From assembly GCA_016785225.1 (NCBI GenBank), contig JAFBJZ010000872.1, forward strand, positions 1,794,501 through 1,858,500: DNA of 64,000 bases. The letters are read 5' to 3'. The stretch is from Psettodes erumei (Eukaryota; Chordata; Actinopteri; Pleuronectiformes; Psettodidae). Shown in pieces: positions 22,801 through 34,757 of this stretch; position 1 is the stretch's first letter; each line of letters begins with the position of its first letter. The notes beneath the pieces are model-generated. The model saw only the letters and a list, made by a program, of their open reading frames with translations, had not been told where the DNA came from and did no database searches. The translations under genes and the position numbers were made by a program.

Positions 22801-24844
22801 AATTAATCAAAACATCGAACAACCCAAATTACAGAATGATTGCACATTAGTTGCCTGACTACCAATAACCCTCTCAGGGAGCATTTGGAGTTCAATTGAG
22901 TTTTCACTCATTTCATCAATAGCCATTTGTGTCTATGTTTATGGCTATTCTGTTCATTTCAAATGAGTCTGCAAATTTGTTCAATGGGTAATCTGTGGTT
23001 GAAGTTTTACTAACCAAAAAACAATGAAAGCGTTCTCAAAGATAGTTGCTCTGACAGAGTTTAAAATACAAACTGTAATTGTCTTATATGTTCTATAGTC
23101 TACAAATTAAATGCAAAGTACATTTATGATGATTCACCTTTGATTTCTCATTTTCAGTTAATTGGACATAATGAAGTGTATTCATAGTTACTCACCATAT
23201 AAATACTGCACATGAGGCTCAATTCAGTCATTCATTCTGAAAGACAAGTGAAGCATGAAAAGTGAAAAAAGTTAAAGTTAGGTCAAAAAGAAAGCCAAGC
23301 AAATAAATGGTATGTAGGAGAAAATAAACAGATAGTGGACAAACCTTTAAAAGTGTGAGTCGAGAGAGGCTCTGTCCCTGAGCAATGGTGGACTTCTGAA
23401 TGAAGGCTGCTTAAGACTCCATGGGGGAGAGAAAAAAAATTAATCATTACACTTACTGTAAATATGTAACAGACTAAACCTGCTCATAAAAGTCAGCAGA
23501 TTGCATTCAGTTTGAGCACCCTCAGACAGACAGACAGACAGACACACACACACACACACACATATATATACACACAGGATGGAGAAACCAATAAGAGACA
23601 CCATCCAGCCTCAAACCTCTTCACATCAGAAAAGTTCTCTAAAGCTTCTTAATTCAGTCTCCCAATAATTCCTGTCTCTGCTGTTACATTTTCCAAACTT
23701 AGAGATGTACTTGATGTAGGGCAAACTCAAGCAGCATTGAACAGACCCTAGCACAATCATAAATGTTGGGGAAGGCATAATAGGGCTGCCTTCCTTTACA
23801 TTTCAGTTTATTTATGATTTGACTCATTGGTATCTTAATGTCTATCCTGCGTAGTGTTTATTTTTAGTAAATTGTAACTAGAGGTTAGTGTATCTAAAAA
23901 AACCTTAAATAAGCCCATAATTGAGTGTATCCTACCTCCATGTGAACCCTCTCACATAGGGCCCAGATCTAGCAGTGCATGTGCACATGAACGTGAAGGT
24001 CGTGAGTGGGCAGTCATCTTTGTGGCAATCACTCATCGATCATAGAATGAAATGACTTGAGTAAGTTTTCAGTGGCAGCAGAAATTGTAGTGTTTATTTG
24101 ATGCATGTGTAAGATACATCTTCAAATCCACCACAGCCATGTATTTTAAATCCTCGGAAAGACACGACTTCCTACAAACAGTGCACAAACAGAGATGTCT
24201 CTTTGTGAAAGACTTCTGTCACCATCGCTATTCCTCTGCTGTGCAGTTTGACCCTTGCGGGCTCCCGTACTGCTGAAGCGGCGTTGGCTGATGTGTGAGT
24301 AGCTAACTAACGTTGTCTTCACGAGTATATAAGCTGGTATTGCCTATAAGAGAAACAAAATAATACTACAGTTCCTTGACGCGAAACATACAAGCAAGCA
24401 TTAAGAGATAAAGTGACGGAGAGCCCACGAAAGCTCCTGGTCGTTTTTAATCGTGCTAGCCAGCGAAGCTTCCCAGCTAGCTTTCGCAATTTGAACGTTA
24501 GCCACGATAAGGCTAATTTTAGCTCCCAGCATAACGTTAGTAATGATATTGAATAGCTACAACTAGGGAACAAGTAAACAAGTGTTCTGTCAGTCTGCTA
24601 GTCAAGGAAAAGGTAAAATTTATATTTTATTCGAACTCAGTGGTTGTACACCTCCTTTCCACAGGACCGAGCTAAAGAAAAGTTATGAGCTGTTGTTTTG
24701 ACCTCAAATTTAAATTCGCCAGAGCATGTGTTATTATGACTCAACTTTTATAACAATAATGTAATAACATGGCCAAATGAAAGTAATGAAACATTGGTTA
24801 ATGTACTGGTTGTGTATACAATATCCACACTGTTGCAGGTCAAA
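19893..24844. other. Divergent intergenic region between ehd1 and ubxn1
   Basis: The left 450 bases are moderately CG-rich and probably hold the ehd1 5'UTR and promoter. From about 20400 to 24200 the DNA is AT-rich with no convincing gene. At 24240-24610 lies the probable ubxn1 promoter and a noncoding first exon that could end at the AAAAG|GTAAAA donor near 24612. A weak, exon-like piece at 21341-21560 is discussed as a finding. Confidence 0.5.
23523..23576. repeat. Compound microsatellite (CAGA)n(CA)n(TA)n(CA)n
   Basis: About five CAGA units pass into CA repeats, then a short TA block and three further CA units. It lies in the ehd1-ubxn1 intergenic region. Confidence 0.9.
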
Positions 24845-27387
24845 ATGGCAGAGCTAACAACACTTGAGAGCCTGCTGGAGATGGGCTTTGACAGAAACAG
24901 AGCGTGAGTGACACCGCACCCTCGTCAATATGGTTTCTAGACCGATTCTGAGTCTGGTTTCAGGTGGGGGAAAGTGTACAACATTACAGTGGCTTAGCTT
25001 TCTCTGTTCTTTTGGTGTTTACAGGGAGAAGGCGGTGGTCAACACAGGAAACCAGGGGATAGAACAAGCCATGGACTGGTGAGCCTGACAGGCACAGGAA
25101 TAAACATATAGGTGTTGACCTGCCCACGTCAACATAGTCCTCAGTGACACAGTCCCACTCTCTGCTCCCACCTTGAGCTTGTAAAGCCACCCAGTGCTTC
25201 TCATTTTCCAGCATAATTGTGATCCTGTCAATCACAACAGTTGGTCTGTGCTCTGTGATGTGCTTTCCTCAGGTTAATGGAACACGAGAACGACCCTGAC
25301 ATCGATGAGCCCTATGTTCTCCCCGTGGGAAACGTGCTGGGAGAAGAAGCACACAGCCAGTCCAGCACAGAACAGCCGTCACTCGCCGACACTCCTGAAG
25401 GTCTCTGCGTCTTGTGCTTTTTGTGGGGAGGAATTGCCCAGATAGTGATATGGAAAGATACCAGACACCACTGTAAAAGTATCCTGGGGATGAGCAGTAT
25501 GATGACACACACCTTGAGACAGTTTTGTTTAAAATCAAATTGTTTGGGACATTTCAGTCCCACACAGCAGTTAACTCTTTCTCTCCTTCCATTTCCTTTT
25601 CTTTCCCTTTCTCACATCTTGCGTCTCATGTTGTGTTGGCTTCAGACGCAATAGGTGGCGACAGCAGCTACAGCGAGCACGACAACAGTGCAAAGCAATC
25701 AATGACAGAGGATGAGAAACGTGAGCAAGTAAAGAGGTCAGTGCTACACCTGGTAGCTTTCACTGGTGATACAGATTTGGTGTATTGGTCATGACCTTTA
25801 TCGACGAAAACATAGCTTGGAGTCAACTCTGTGGAAATCCTCTCTGTTAGAGATATTGAAGAGGCAAAAATCGAAAAAGCCTAAGCCTCAGTGCAAGTCA
25901 GCTGATGTCCTTGTTGGTGTGTCTCTTTTTCAGGCTAGAAGAGCTGATGCGGGTGAAACAAGCAGAGAGAAGAGAGCGGGAGCGGGCAGAGGAGGTGGAG
26001 AGGGAGAAGCAGCGGAGGAGGCAGGGCCAAGAACTGCAGCAGATTCGCCAAAAGCTGCAAGATGACGATATGAAGAAACTAGCTGATCAGCGCAGGAAAG
26101 AGAAGATGGAGGACAAATTGGCAAGGTAAAGTCTTTACTGAGATACATCTCTGAGAAAGGAAACGACTTAAAATATGAGCCCAATAATCAGACCGAAATA
26201 TTTTATTTTTACACTTATAATATCCCCTTTTTTCACTGCTGTCAGGCAAAGGGTTAAAGAGAAGATAGCACGAGACAGAGAGGAGAGAGCGCAAAAGGTA
26301 ACCCCCGTCTTTGGCGGAGCTCAGTTTTCCCTTTGACTTTTTCCTCTTCTATTATCAGCACGTATGTTGCCACCTCTGACTTGGATGGCTGTTGTTTTTT
26401 TTCCCTGTCCAGTTTGGAGGCGGAGGACCCCCAAGCACAGCTGCATCGTCCCAGCCTGTCCAACCCAGTCCCTCATCACCCACCAGTCAGGGTCCTCCGC
26501 CCACTAAGAAGGAGTATGAGGAGTCCAGGATACAGGTACAGCTTCAAGTCATACCTGTTTTGCAGAAACTGTTTGTCTAATCAGTGAATAGAACAGACAG
26601 AATTGAGTTTGTCCTTTCTTAAACAGCACAGACCCGTTTTTTGGTCTGAGACAAAGTTATATTGATACACATTGGCATGGAATTGTAACACTTAAAGATT
26701 AAAGAAGAGTGAGTCACCTCTCTCCTCATCCATCGCCCGACTCTTCCACTCCATCCGTCACAGGTACGCCTGCTGGACGGCTCGACCATCTCCACAGTCT
26801 TCAAGGCCCAGGAGCCGCTGGCGGCGGTGCGCGTCTACGTGCAGGTGAATGGCAACACACCCGAGGGTCAGGACTTCACGTTGCTGTCGCCCTACCCCCG
26901 TCACGTCTACACCGAACTGGACATGGAGAAGCCCCTGAAAGAGCTGGGTGAGCACTTATCTGAATTCATCGCATCACGTCGACGGGACTCAGGGGACGAC
27001 CGCAGTAGGAAGTCTTCTTAAAACGTGGTTGCTTTGTCTGTCTGTGTGAAATGTACTCTATTTACCTATGACCTGTATCAGAATGTGATGTTGGCAGAAT
27101 CAAGATAACTTTGCTGATTAATTCCAGTTGTAAATGAGAAGACCTGTTGCTCAAACGCCATTACCCTGATAACATATCCAGACCAGGGTTAAATGGGGGC
27201 AATATGCACCTGCTCAAATGTGGGGTTTACATATACGTGATGATGTCTTTCTTTAAATCAACAACAATCTGTAATCCCAAATTACAGTTGCTGTGTGAAG
27301 CACTGCCCACCTGAATTTGAACAACTTTTCTCTGTCCCTTTCTTAGGTTTGGTGCCTTCAGCTGTGCTGGTTGTTACCAAAAAGTGA
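24845..27387 (+). CDS. ubxn1: UBX domain-containing protein 1 (SAKS1), p97/VCP cofactor
   Basis: Nine coding exons (24845-24903, 25025-25078, 25273-25400, 25646-25736, 25934-26125, 26246-26297, 26413-26535, 26764-26947, 27347-27387) join in phase to 307 residues; human UBXN1 is about 297. The protein binds polyubiquitin through its N-terminal UBA domain (MAELTTLESLLEMGF, then TGNQGIE.AMDWLME) and p97/VCP through its C-terminal UBX domain, acting in proteasomal and ER-associated degradation and in innate signalling. A charged coiled-coil region rich in R, E, K and Q fills the middle (exons 4-6). UBX begins at RIQVRLLDGSTI and ends LGLVPSAVLVVTKK. The usual FPR loop reads YPR here. The ATG lies 6 bases into exon 24839-24903, so a noncoding exon lies upstream. 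The exon 3 donor (GAAG|GTCTCT) is weak but phase and similarity require it. Confidence 0.95.
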
Positions 27388-29734
27388 GATCAGGAGGATC
27401 TGCTCTGTGAGCCTACCTCGCCACTTCCACCGGATCACCACGAGAAATCAGATACAGACTAATCCAGGAACAGAGACACCACGTTTCAGTATTACTCAGT
27501 AAGCCAGCGAATTGAACTAAAGCGGAGATGGAGCTGGAGGCTGCGTCTAGACAATGTGAAGTAGCTCGTAAAGTGAAGATATGGATAAGTTACAAGGAAA
27601 AATGATTTGTTTTTTCAAGACTAAATGCGGCCCCTCGATTTTCTGGGGCTCAACGAGCTTTACCACTCAAGAACAAAGTAAAGATTGCTGGCTTCTGACT
27701 GATACTGTGACGCTCACAGTTTCAGCAGCACATTTTACACACAGAAAAAATACAGAAAATGGTTCAGTTTTAACCTCATCCTCACTTAGCAATGCACCAC
27801 ACAAGAACTACTCGATTCCTTCTCAACGGGCCTTAAATTTGATCCGCACGATCTTCCTGATTTTCTGACATTCTATTCTGCCAGGGTTTTTTTTATAAGT
27901 TAAATATATATCGACAGTTATGTCAACATAATCACCAAGAATCTACTTACATTAAAGCTGACTTGGAGAATTATGATGCTGGACTGGACTTTCTGAAAAT
28001 CAATGGTGATATTCTGCATTTTGTTTTTTGTCAATATTATTAGGATTGGCCGAATTCAGAGGATTGATTTCATTGGGGGGGGGGTAACAAAGACTGCTTG
28101 AACATTAAACTAAAATCCTGACTTCTCTCAAAATCATGTGACATGGTGAGTTTCAGGCATTTTATTGGACCAGAGAAAACTGAATAGGTCAAATGTAGCA
28201 AGCATCTACAGCACACTATTTTTGGAGTGCCCACTGGCTTTTTAAAACATCTAGTGAGCACGAAGTCCATGACATAAAAGAAAGACATAATGTTAACATG
28301 CAAAAGAACAGGTGGAAATAATAATATCAACATTGGCTGAATTCCGTTTCACTGCTTCCTTTTCAGGGTCCTGGTATCGTGCAAGTTTATGAGAAACTCT
28401 GGTGCCTTTCCTGCTGTAAGTCAAATTGACTACTGTGATGGTGGTGGTGGGGGGGGGGTCTGCTGGTTTCTAGCACCAGTAGCTTTCAGAGGCTGTTGTT
28501 GGGAGCAGCATTAACAGGTGGTGAACACAGACGTTTCCTCACATCCAGCAGTGAAGGATCAACATTATCATTCATTTGGAGTCCCGTTTGTGTCCACCTT
28601 CTGAAAGCAAGTCCAATATTCACCGCGCTTTAGTCTGCCCCCTCCCGAGGGAAATGTCTGCCTCTTTGACTGCTAAACGCTCCACTCTGTTCTCCAGCAT
28701 GTTGCTAACTGTGTCCCTTTGGTGCCAAGCAGGCAGCGAGCGGCAGGTTTTTTTTAGAAGCTATTTGACAAAAACAGTTTCCCTTCTGCGGCCGTGACAA
28801 CACCACGATAGGGCCAGCCGGCAAAACAGTGAGCTGAAAGTCACCGTAAAGCTCTGCAAAGCCTCAGAGGGTAGCTGCAGACTGATAAATAGAGACAATT
28901 CTCTGTTTTATTGCAAAAACCAACCTCTTATGTTGTCATGTGATTATACCCTCTTACTGTTCAGATTATCAGAACGTGAGAAGTCCATTCAATTTGCAGC
29001 ACTTGCATGTTTTCTTGATATATTACTCTGAGGAAGGCAGAGGCGTTAGCGGACTGTTGGTGGATCTCAAAAAAGAAAGACCGAACCCCCTCGTTGTAAG
29101 TACCTGTCAGCGTAGTAATTGGAGCAACTGAGATTGTCTTCAGTTCAGCTGCGGCTGACACAAGGCCAGGGGCAACACAGTGATGTACAAAAAGTCCCCA
29201 GACTCTCTCTGCCCCTTTTTTTTTTTTTTTTAAATCACAGTTGTGACAACAGTGAACGACGGATGAGTCGAAAGTTCCAATCCTGGCTGCAAAGACACAC
29301 GACACAACGTAGATCTGTTGTGACACACTATAAAACACCTTTATATACATTAGAAAAAACAACAAATAGCCTATTGTGTGGAATGGTACAAAATGTCGTG
29401 GATAACTTTAAAACACGAGCAAAGGCGTTGGCTTGCAAACGAATACAAAAATAGTTCTGATTAAAATGCAGAGACACCGATGTACTGAAAATGAACGGTC
29501 ACCGCTTCCTTTTCGTGACCTTCCCGCCGGTCCCTCAGCTTCAACACTGAAATGACGCGACATGTTAAAAGGGCTTAACTCCAGCCGCTTACTTCCACAG
29601 ATCCAGGACAGTGAGGTAACTCAGAGGAAGGACGGAGAGGCAAGTTGGCTTCATTTTGTTGTTCAGCTGAGAAGCCATCGCTGGGTCGAACTGCTGCCCG
29701 TGGCCTTCTGGTGCCACCGTCGCCGCTGCTCTCT
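27388..29734. other. Tail-to-tail region: ubxn1 and prpf39 3'UTRs
   Basis: No additional coding exon is supported. A minus-strand AATAAA (TTTATT at 28907-28912) about 820 bases past the prpf39 stop could end that mRNA. G-runs occur near 28075-28084 and 28450-28459. Confidence 0.45.
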
Positions 29735-32700
29735 TTAGCTGGGAGGATAGTAGCCCTGGTTGTAGTTCCAGGTGTTCTGGTAGCCGTAGCTGCCGTACTG
29801 CGGTTGCTGGAAACGATCGCAACAGACAGGAAATATGGGACAGGGGACACCTCGGACTGAACTTGTGTTCGCAGTGCACCCGCACAAACGCCGGCCTGAG
29901 GTCATTCACTTATACTTGTTCACTTACAGATTTCCAAAAATGCTTTATCATCCAATCATCTTTTATTTTTCAAATTTTTCAAACCTCGTCCCTACCTGGT
30001 ACCAGCTGCTGTAACCCCCGTAGCCAGCCTGCGCGCTCATGTCGGCACCCATCATAGGGGGAGGGGGCGTGGTGATGGGGACGTGTGGCATGGTGGGTGC
30101 AGCTTGTGCCGACTGGGCAGCGGCAGAGTCGTCCTCAACCTTGCTGAGTTTCTCTAAATCCTCGTCCCTGCAAATTGAACACTGGATCAACGGCAAGCCA
30201 TCGCACCTGCAGTACTGTGCGTCAAACAGCTCTATAACATCTTTTTAAAAGTTGAGCCTTTTCTTGCACTTAAACCAAGAAAATGATCCTTAATTTTGCC
30301 TGCCATAAAATGTGAAAACGGCGTTTGCTTTGCTTGCTACAATTATCCCACCTGAGACCTTTTCTAGTCACACCCTCACCCGTTTTCTGCTTCTCTCTTG
30401 GTTCCGCCGAGCTCCCGCAACAGCTTCTGGTGTTCTTCATACACGACCAGCACACTGCAGACGATGCAGACAATGAGGAGCAGCGTTTAGGTTGAAGGTA
30501 CCCTCTGGGTTTACACAGCCGTGAGACCATGTAACCCCCCCCACTTAATTGTGAGACTCATGTTGGACTCTGACCTCTGGATGGAGTTGCTGTAGTCCTC
30601 TGCAAACTGCAGGCCTCTCTGTGAGAAGAGGATCTTGGTGTGCGGGGCGAGGGGAGCTGCCAGGGCTCGCGTCACGCACTCCTGCACCGCCTCGGCTGAG
30701 GCCCAGGGGTCCCCCGACACCTCCAGTTCCAGCAGGTTCAAGTGCAGTTTATCATTATCCTGAGGGAGAGAGCGAGGCCATTAAAACAGGAGCTGCTGTG
30801 GGTCTTCAGTGCCAAGTTGTGGGGTTTTTTTCCCCCTCGAGGTGCACGTATTACTGAGAATACATTGTTCATCATTCATGAGAATTCCTTCATGGACTCA
30901 GAAGGTTGCACCATGAATAGACAAAGCCTCCTGCAAACAGTGTTGTTGATGGACAATCTGCAAACTTGGTTTATATCGGGTGTGGGTGTGCGTTAATTAT
31001 CTCACCGGACTTATCTCCAGCGCCTCCTGTAAAACTCTGCGGGCTCTGCTGGGGTTCCTGCCCAGCTTCAGCAGCAGACGGGCCAGCTTGATGGAGTAGA
31101 ACGCGTGCAACGTGGGTTTCTCTTTGGATTCAGCGACGGCCTCCTGCAGCAAGGCCTCCGACTGGTCCAGATGGCCCGCTCGTCTCTCCAGAGCGGCCCT
31201 GCGGAGACGGACCACAGCCAAGCCCGGCACGTTTTTCTCCAGGGCCCCCAGCACCCGCCGAGCCTCCGTTAGGTCACCTGGTGCAGAAGACGAGGGCATT
31301 TTCATGAGCGCGGTGGCTATTATAGACTATATAGGCTATATAATATAGGCTATTATAGATTCACTGAAGAACAAGGTGGGTTGGCTGTGCTCTATGGTCG
31401 GTTTTGAGCCTTTGTGATGTTTATGCATATGATGAGGTGTTTCCCATTTAAATACAAGGAGGACAAGTAACTGAAGCACTTCTTAATATATTGCATTCTG
31501 ATTCAACACCACTACAGGATCTAAAAAAAATGACCACACAGTTTCATCAACACCTCAGTGACACTGTCAACGATTTGATGGTTGTATTTATTACATGACT
31601 GTACTGCAAGTGTTGACTGTTAAACATGCCCTGCAGAGTTTTACTAGAAGCGTCACAGAGTAACGTGTTTACAATGTGGGCCCCCTGTTTCGTTGGTGTA
31701 GACTCATGAAGAGGAACAGGAACATAAACGACGCAGGTCTCAAACATAAAGTGTCGGTGAATATTGCTTAAATGTGGATTAATAGGTGTGGATACGCTGC
31801 CATTAATAAATTGATTTTTAAAAAAGTAGGATTTTCACCTACATTGTTTTGTTGGATGTAGTTGTTGGCTGTTAAAGATCCAGCGAGCATAAATTATGGA
31901 GGAACGGTTATATGTGGTTTAAACATAATGAACTAAAGGGGAATTTAGTGTGCGCTCTACTGAATGCCCATTCTGGTTACAGTTTCTTTCACTTTCGCTG
32001 AATCCGTTTCTTTTAATTCATTCATAGTGTGACTTTACGTCAGACCTCTGCATGTGTAACATATTAAAAAAAAGGGAAAAAAATAATGAAGCTGTGTGTG
32101 TGTGTGTGTTCATGTCGCACCGTGCCTCTCCTCGAAGGTGGCCCACTGCATGTGGAGGTTGGGTTTGTACGCCAGGTGGATCTCACAGGCTCGTTTGTAG
32201 ACGGCCCGGGCCTCGTCCACACTCTGCGGCTCCAGGTACTGAATGTACTGCACGATGCACACATCCCATCAACACAACTCGCAACATATCAAGGCGACAA
32301 TTCATACATCCATTATTACAGAATGCGCTTGTGAATCCTCTTCTTAATATGAGACACACACACGCTTACCCTCATCCAGAACTCCTCATAAAGAGCGCAG
32401 GCGATCAGGCAACGCTCAAAGAGGATGCGAACCCTGTGGTCGTCGTGGGTAACCGTAGCATCCTCTGTCACTTCCTGAGTCTGAGCCACGACCTCTGACC
32501 CCTCCGTGGCTTCTGGGTTTGCTTCTAGCAGGAGACAAAGGTATCAAAATTGCAGAAGCTCTGATGTTGACACAGATTCATGAAAAACACAGAGACAAAA
32601 GGCGGTATCTTCATCGAATGTGTGCTCACCTTGGTTGGGCTCTTTTGTGTCCTTGTTGAGCTGAGCGATCTCCCAGTCCAGGTAGGAGTGCCAGGCTCGC

Positions 32701-34724
32701 AGCTGAAGGCGGTCCAATGACTTGACGTGGAAGTAAGGTCGCTTGATCTGCATGATGGAGAGAGAAACAGAAGGGAAAAATCAGAGGTGCTGATCACCAA
32801 AATCAAATCAAATAATCAAAAATTTACAAGGGCATCCAGCCCGAGACAGACAGCGAATGGATGAGAGAGGGAGGAAAACAACTCACAGAGTCTTCAAAGT
32901 GCCATCTATGGCGGACTTCTCTCTCGTTGTCCTTGTACACTTTGTCCCTGTGAACCAGCACCTGTTCCCTTATTTTCTGCATCAGTTCCTCCTTAACACA
33001 GACAGTGAGAACCATCGCATCGATCATCCGTTCAGCCATCTCATCAAACCCAAACTAAAAGGGTTGAGCGAAAATCATTTAGATGTGACTCACTGTGTCT
33101 TTGCCCTCAGGTGTGGCAGGCTCTTCCTCCCCGGGCGGTCTCTCCTCCTCCTCCTCCTGGGCATGCTCAGCACGCTCCGCCTTCTGGCTCTGGCGGCACA
33201 ACGTCCTCAGCTCCTCGTACTCCTCCGGGGAAAGCACCTCTGTGGGCTCGTGGCCGTTCAGGTGCTCCTTGAACCTGATGGAGGGCAGGGGGGAGGACAG
33301 ACCGGGACGCAAAAATGAGAGTCGTGTGAGAAGACCAAGAAAGGGACAAAGAGAGAGAAAGTGTTTAAATATGGGGAGAATATTCATAAGAAAAAACACT
33401 AAGCAAAACACATAGTGAAATATAGACACATTAGATCATGACATTTACTTATCCACAAGGAGGCCCATAGTGCAATCAGTGCAATGGTAATCTGGTACTG
33501 ACCATAATGCATTCAGTATTTTCTAAATGTACTCTTCTTCTTGGCTTGCATGCGTGTGGTCTTACTTGTCGTAGTGGGTGTTGTAGAGCTGGGTGGGGAC
33601 TTTGAGGACTCTGTCCAGGACCGCTGCTGCGTTCCTCATGTTCCCCTGCTCCTTCTCCCACTCAACATATAGATCCCAAAGCCGGTCCGAGTGGAAGTCC
33701 AACCCTGCTGCGGCAACCGCTTCCTCAAACACGCTGAGGGTAGAGAACGGACAACCCACAAAAACTTTCTGTTTGTTCTGAACCATAGGATCAACAATAC
33801 TGCATACTGATAGAACCGTCCTAAAAATAACCAAGGTAATATTCATAAAGGGAATAATGGGAAATGGGTTTAAAACAAAACTCTGCTGAATACTGTTCTT
33901 GCAGCAGAAAACACAAATTTGAGATATGCGAGGAGTCCGTGTGGAACCAGTTCCAAACCATTCTGCTTCTTCAAAAACGTACAAATGAGTCTGTGCGTGC
34001 GTCTTTACCTGCGGATCCGCTTCGGCGACTCGGGCAGGTTCATGTCCAGTGTTCCCAGTAAGAGGTTGATGTAGTGGATCCACAGATCTACGCTCAGAGG
34101 GATTGCCTGGAGACCCTCAACACACACCTAACACAACACACCACAACTGTTAACATGAGCTCAGCAGAAACACTGACAACCACTGGTTTAATTCACTTCA
34201 TAATGGCGCGGGGAAGAAGGAACGCAGCACTGGAAATGCTCGCTCCTGTTTTACCTCCTCTGCTTTCTTGTTGTACCCTGCACGTCGCTCCAGATCTGCA
34301 AATTTCTTCCAGTAGCCGTAGCAGAGCGGGTAGCGAGCGAGGAAGGCCACCAGCGCTTTGCGCGATGCTGTGGTGTGACTCTGAACAGATGGGAGAAAAA
34401 CTTTAGTCCTAAAGGTCACATGGTGCTCCAGCAAACTTCCTGACCAAACATGCTCTGTGGCCTCAGGGGGATGCTAGAAGTCTGCATTTTAAAAAATTTT
34501 GGGTGGTAGTGCATCATTACTGAGGGACGATATGATTGTCTCCACATTCTTTTTAAAATTTAAAACACCTGTGGCCTTCTTGCCTCGCAACACACCTCTT
34601 GCTCGCAGTATTGCAGCAGGTCGGTCCAGCTGGTGAAGTCTTGAGGATTGTCGTGGGCGGCCTTCCACAGACGCTCAAAGTCTGCAGGCGGCTCCCCGTC
34701 CTCGTCCTCTGCAGTCGGAGGCAT
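29735..34724 (-). CDS. prpf39: Pre-mRNA-processing factor 39 (U1 snRNP-associated HAT-repeat protein), main reading frame
   Basis: Fourteen exons join in phase from ATG 34722-34724: 34596-34724, 34255-34380, 34009-34127, 33566-33733, 33094-33274, 32887-32991, 32630-32747, 32370-32524, 32121-32247, 31006-31277, 30575-30759, 30380-30454, 29996-30167, 29735-29806. They give 667 residues. PRPF39 is a nuclear scaffold of HAT (half-a-TPR) repeats linked to U1 snRNP and 5' splice-site choice. Recognisable parts are DFERLWKAAHDNPQDFTSW, YPLCYGYWKKFADLERR, GLQAIPLSVDLWIHYIN, IKRPYFHVKSLDRLQLRAW and a Tyr/Gln-rich tail ending GYYPPS. Similarity to human PRPF39 looks only about half identical over the HAT region, so this may be a second paralogue. 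The first 54 codons of the expected N-terminus lie upstream but are cut off by an in-frame TGA (34758-34760), so this start was chosen as the first ATG after it (A at -3). Confidence 0.9.
31315..31361. repeat. Short direct repeat in prpf39 intron
   Basis: GGCTATTATAGACT at 31315-31328 recurs as GGCTATTATAGATT at 31348-31361, with a partial TATAGGCTATATAATA copy between. It is a small local duplication. Confidence 0.7.
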
Positions 34725-34757
34725 TGTGAAGGAAGAAGGGACGGGGTTCACAGGGGT

